Positions 59,990-64,000 of a stretch of 64,000 nt of DNA are shown in pieces. The stretch comes from Amborella trichopoda (Eukaryota > Streptophyta > Magnoliopsida > Amborellales > Amborellaceae): NCBI RefSeq assembly GCF_000471905.2, contig NW_006499603.1:801987-865986 (forward strand). Direction: 5' to 3'. The translations under genes were made by a program, and so were the position numbers. Numbering within the stretch: position 1 is the first letter of the stretch; every line of letters starts with the position of its first letter. The notes below the pieces were generated by a model. That model was not told the DNA's origin. It was given only the letters and a program-made list of their open reading frames with translations, and did not search any database.

Positions 59990-60920
59990 TCACTCCAAAA
60001 CTGGCAAATACATTGGGATAAGGTTTATTCTAATTATTTGGGGTTGGCTACATGAATCTTGTTCTTTCATTTTTCTTTATCAAGGGTCATACCCTATTAA
60101 AACTGAAAGTCATAATATTTTCTCTCACTATTTCTATCTATGTCGTTTTAGGCCTTCTCTTAGCCCTTCTGAAGCATTCCACTTAAAATAAAATGTAACT
60201 CCTAACTGGTACTATATTAGGTCTATGCTATACATGACAACCCACCCGAGTCTACTTTATCTCATCTTATTGTCTATTAGAGATACACCTAAGTTATCTC
60301 ATAGATATTCATTTTAAATTATATCTTTTTTTATCTTGCTACTCATCCATCTCAATACCATCATCTCAGCTATGTTCATCCTATAGATATGTTATTTATT
60401 GACCAACCAACATTCTGTCTCATAAAACATTGTTGTTCTTACAGCCGTTCTATGGAATTTTTCATTCAGTCTCAATAGTTTGCAGCATTTACATAAAACT
60501 CGGGATGCACATATCTATTTCACCCATCCAGCTCTAATTTTTTTGTGACATCTTCTTCAAGCTCTCCAGTCTCGAATATTATCGACCCTAAATATCAGAG
60601 ACATTCTCTTTTACATATTTCTTGACCAACAATCTTAACTACTTCCTCGTTACTGCTCATATTGTTACTAAATTTGTATTACGTCTTAATCCGACTAATT
60701 TTAGAACTTTTAGATTCTAGAGCATGCCCCAATGTTCTAACTTTGTGTTGGAGTCACCTCTAGTCTGATCCATCAAAACTCTGTCAATCTCCTACAACCT
60801 ACACTACAGTATCTCATGTTTTAGATTCTTAATTAACTCATCCATAATCAAAATAAAGAGTTATGGGATCAATGTTGAACCCTCAAGTACTCCCATTATC
60901 ACTAAGAACTCACTTATCCC
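59990..60920 (-). mobile_element. RTE-type LINE remnant
   Basis: The minus strand carries worn text of a plant RTE LINE: STLIPYLFILIMDELIKN, from the reverse transcriptase, at about 60890-60825; KLEHWG near 60740; worn equivalents of the LYGTECW and MRMLRWM region around 60440-60330; and a 3' end near 60000-60050. Stops occur every few dozen codons. It belongs to the same family as the + strand remnant at 21631-22080, but retains more of the reverse transcriptase. Confidence 0.75.
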
Positions 60921-60962
60921 TCAACTAGTTAGTGCTCCCTCGTACATATTGGTTGGGCTTAA

Positions 60963-61996
60963 TTTTTCATCGTTCCGGGTCGGCCCGATATGGATGACCT
61001 GGTCGGAGGAATCATCTCTCAAACAACTGCAAGGCCCACGCATGTGTATGTGCATGTGCATGTAGTGCAGATAGGAGCCAACAAAGAGAGATATTTTAAT
61101 TGACAAAGAAGGGCTCGATTGCCTACCTCGTCGTTTAGGTTAGGGGGACGCATCCGAGTGATTCTCCTTCTTAAATCATTTTGAAAGCCCTTCGGCTGTC
61201 CTTGTGTAAGGACAGAGATTTTCTCGAGGTGTTGACGGTTAAGTTCGCGGCTAAGCGCATACGCTCTCTCCCTCAGTCACTCGGGAGGAGTCATCTTGAG
61301 GTGGTAGCCAAGAGGGATCCAAGTCTTTGGTTGCCTCAAGTGCCCGGATGTCCTGCGTTTGCGTGAAGGGAAAGGTTCTTGTCGTCCTTCTTCCATACTC
61401 TTCCCTTCCCCAGTCAGCCTTGTTTTAAGCACGAGAGAGAAACGTTGAAAGCCTGAAAAGAGTATGTGTCCCAACCGTGCTAGCGGACAGCCAGAGGGCT
61501 TCATAACTATTCTAAGAGGGCGAGCTGCTCGGGTGTGTCCCTGAACCCCAAACGGCGAGGTAAGCGTCTGAACGTATTCCGGTCATAAAATCTCTTTCCA
61601 TGTTGGTTTCTATCTGCTCTCAAGAGAGCTCGTGTATGTGCACACGCAAGCGTGCAGCGTGTGCAGACCCTCCTCGATTGTTTGAGAGAGGATTTTCTCC
61701 CCGCACACACATGTGGGAGGACCAAAGAAAATCACGCCCCGACCACTGATTTCTCATCATCCCAGATCAGTCCGATATGGAGGACGTGGTCGGAGGAATC
61801 CTCTCTCGAACAATCGCAGGGCCCACACACATGTGTGTGCATATGTGTGTAGTGCAGATATGAACAACAAAAGGAGAGATTTTAATCGACAAAGAAGGAC
61901 TCGAGCACTTACCTCGTCGTTTAAGTCCGGGGAACGCATCTGGGCCATTCGCCCTCTTAGATCGTTTCAAAAGCCCTCCAGCTGTTCTTACAGTGC
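60963..61996. repeat. three-copy repeat: direct, inverted, direct
   Basis: Unit of about 240 bases at 60963-61205 and 61750-61996 in the same sense. Shared words are CCGATATGGA, GGTCGGAGGAATC, GTAGTGCAGATA, GACAAAGAAGG and TACCTCGTCGTTTA. A third, more diverged copy in reverse lies at about 61494-61705, with GACAGCCAGAGGGCTT, GGCGAGGTAAGCG and TTTGAGAGAGGATTTTC. Between the first two copies are about 290 bases without a match. Open frames of 60-96 codons on both strands are chance. The class of the element is unknown. Confidence 0.75.
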
Positions 61997-62198
61997 AATT
62001 TGAATTCGGCCCCCTCACTTCAGTGCACATTACTCAGATCCACACACTAAAAATGGCCTTCAGGGTATACGTTTTAGGATCTCCTCCTATTGGTAATTAT
62101 CTGGTAGATTTGGGGGTCTAGTCTAAAGGTTAGAGGGGTTGGGAGTGGATAGAGAAGAAGAAGTATAGAAGAGAAAGGGGGAAACTGACCGTGAAATT

Positions 62199-62710
62199 GG
62201 ACAGCTTTCCAGTGTCACCTCTCCTAAGATGTATTCTCGGAGACAAGAAAGATACTGGGCTCGGAGGCCACATGTATCCCAGGAGATTCAAGAGAGTGTG
62301 GGCCGTAGTTCTAATCTATTGAGAGCTCACTTGCATAAAGGGAGAGTGTAGTATGTAGATCCAGACTATCGCGAGCTCACTTCCGTAAAGATCCCCTAGT
62401 GAGTAGCTAAGAATAAGATGAACAGTGAGATAAGAGATGCTATGAGAAAGGAGTAAGAATATAAAAAAGAGAAGGCCTCTCAAAACTCTGACATATTTCC
62501 AGTGTCCCCTCTTTAAGGAAGTAATTGGGAATGTCAGAAAGGTCCCTAGACTTCATGGTCAAAGTCAAGAGCACTCCGGAGGATTCTAAAGAGTGAGGTT
62601 TATAGTTCTAGGTTGCCGAGAAATCACGTCTAAGCTGGAGAGTGAGGCTTGTAGTTCTAGACTATTGTGAAATCACTTCAAAAAAGTCTCACAAGAACTG
62701 TCTGAATTTA
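62199..62710. repeat. nested repeats, 290-bp and 50-bp periods
   Basis: TTTCCAGTGTC opens two diverged units at about 62206 and 62496. Within each unit a further repeat of about 50 bases occurs twice: 62293 and 62344 (GAGTGT, GAGCTCACTT, AAAG), then 62590 and 62639 (GAGTGAGG, TAGTTCTAG, AAATCAC). There is no reading frame of interest. Confidence 0.65.
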
Positions 62711-63353
62711 GAAAGATAGATAGAGTATAAGAGAAGTAGAGTTATAAGAGATGAGAGAGAGATGTAGAATGCGAGAAAAGAAAGTAGAGAGTTAAGAGAG
62801 AAGGAAGAAGAAGATAAGAAGAGAGAATATAAGAAAGAAGAGAGTGAGAGAGAGTGAGAGAGAGTGAGAGAGAGTGAAAGAGATAGAAATCTCTCATAAC
62901 TTGAACACTATGTAACCCGGTGGTTAGAGTAGTTCAAGGGTTCAAATTATAAGAAAGCTGACCCAGGATGACCCCAGTTTGAGTGATCGAGTGCAAGAGA
63001 ATCTGTATCTGTTACAACTCAACAACACTATGTGAACTGATGGTTAGAGCAACAGTCTGAGGGTTAGAGCAACAGTCTGAGAGTTAGAACCCTAAGGCAC
63101 TATCTGTTACAACCCTAAGGCACTATCTCAGGTAGACCCCAGCTCGAGTACTTAAAGGTGAGAGAAGAAGTGAATGAAGGGAGAGAATGAAGATCTTACA
63201 AAATAAAAGATGAGTGACAGAGAGATGAGACAAAATGAAAATAAGAGAATGAGAAGTGAGGGTGTGAGTAAAGCAGATTGAGTGCGAGGAGTTAAAGAGA
63301 TGAAGTGAGTTAAGGAGACAGAGTGAGGGCAATTAAAGAGATGAAGAGAGATT
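62711..63353. repeat. GA-rich tract with tRNA-like pieces
   Basis: GAGA-rich stretches surround 62911-63130. In that interval GGTGGTTAGAGTAG is followed by GGGTTCAAATTA, reminiscent of the A and B boxes of tRNA-derived SINEs. GATGGTTAGAGCAACAGTCT recurs nearby, in part as a short tandem repeat. No cloverleaf can be drawn, so these are at most SINE remnants. Confidence 0.4.
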
Positions 63354-63949
63354 GGACCCGCTTATGACGTGGGTCCGTGCACCTTGAGCAGTAGGTAGAG
63401 GTGAGAGAGAGTGAGAGACGAGAGTTAAATAGATAAAGGGATAAGGCGAACCTGTCTTTAACACGGGGCCATACCTAGGTGGAGAGTGGAGAGATTGGAA
63501 TGAAAGAGTGAGAGACTAGGAGACTAGATGGAGCTGCCTATGGCATGGGTCCATGGGTTGGAGGGGTAGGAGAGAGGTCGAGAGAGAGTAAGATGGAGCG
63601 AGGGGGATGGACCCGCCTATGGCGTGGGTCTGTGATATAGTATTGTGAGAGAAACAGAACGAGAGAGTAAAAGAGAGGGGGAGATGACGAACCCACTTAT
63701 GGCACGAGTCTGAGGCTTGAGAGAGAGAGAGGGAGCAAGAGCAAAGGGGACAAGAAGGAAGGAGGACGGACCCTCCCTATGGCATGGGTTCGTAGCTTTG
63801 GGTGAGAGAGAGAGAGAGAGAGTAAAGGAAAGAGAGGGAAGGAGGACGGACCCACCCTATGGGGTGGGTCTGTAGCTTCGGGCGAGATAGAGAAAGGGAA
63901 AGAGAGGGAAGGAGGACGAACCTGCCCTATGGCATGGGTCTGTAGCTTT

Positions 63950-63990
<41 letters not shown>

Positions 63991-64000
63991 AGAGAGGAGA
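63354..64000. repeat. minisatellite of about 80 bp with hairpin core, eight units
   Basis: Cores start at 63354, 63448, 63531, 63609, 63689, 63768, 63848 and 63918. A typical core is GGACCC, two or three pyrimidine-rich bases, CTATGGC, then GTGGGTCTGT; in the unit at 63848 the arms GACCCACCC and GGGTGGGTC pair perfectly around TATG. Spacers are GAGAGA-rich and vary in length. The array runs to, and probably past, the end of the window in a (GA)n tract. Confidence 0.85.

Noticed and set aside
61181-62030. Frames of 60-96 codons on both strands
   Set aside because: They coincide with the three-copy repeat, overlap each other on opposite strands and show no domain.
62911-63130. tRNA gene
   Set aside because: A- and B-box-like words exist, but no cloverleaf stems can be formed.

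Overview
The window is nuclear DNA from a flowering plant. The evidence is GT-AG introns of plant type, an ADA2 co-activator gene and a QRT1-like pectin methylesterase gene, RNase H-bearing L1-type LINEs, RTE LINEs, Ty1/copia elements, a caulimovirid fossil, a Pack-MULE and many MITEs. No species can be named from the sequence. Two 20-base N runs (23532-23551 and 45002-45021), both in or beside (TA)n tracts, are assembly gaps.

Host genes. (1) ADA2, + strand, 975-27397, 13 coding exons reconstructed with consistent phases to 597 residues: ZZ zinc finger, SANT domain, conserved central region and C-terminal SWIRM-like domain. Its first intron (12.7 kb) and tenth intron (3.7 kb) are swollen by transposons. 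(2) A QRT1-like pectin methylesterase, + strand, 56574-58292, 5 coding exons, 353 residues, with all catalytic residues visible. Only these two genes look intact.

Layout. 430-880: decayed TTAGGGTTT-bearing tandem repeat upstream of ADA2. 1460-11372: an old near-full-length LINE, minus strand, in ADA2 intron 1, with a 10-bp target duplication. A 1,979-bp Mutator-like element carrying pieces of a PPR gene (6759-8737, long inverted repeats, 9-bp target duplication) has jumped into it. 11691-12493: a 5'-truncated LINE with a 15-bp target duplication. 17096-17443: a 178-bp tandem duplication abutting ADA2 exon 4. 21631-22080: RTE LINE tail. 24755-25133: MITE. 27773-28576: MITE plus flank duplicated in tandem. 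30245-34900: broken Ty1/copia fossil carrying a 675-bp MULE-like insert. 36561-37107 and 45033-46080: foldback MITEs sitting in (TA)n tracts. 37132-44860: endogenous caulimovirid fossil, minus strand, with a piece of its reverse transcriptase repeated in inverted orientation. 46520-53035: Ty1/copia fossil with both LTRs and a 5-bp target duplication. 53401-53893: three-unit tandem repeat. 58710-59506: two more MITEs. 59990-60920: RTE LINE remnant, minus strand. 60963-64000: a gene-free mosaic of direct and inverted repeats, tRNA-like pieces and a purine-rich minisatellite whose units carry a hairpin core.

The two host genes are not functionally linked as far as can be seen: ADA2 belongs to a nuclear histone acetyltransferase complex and the pectin methylesterase acts in the cell wall. 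The striking features are the nested transposon in transposon in intron arrangement, the MITEs bedded in TA microsatellites, the inverted caulimovirid segment and the hairpin-core minisatellite. I found no CRISPR array, no convincing tRNA or rRNA gene, and no clear evidence of a wholly new gene system.
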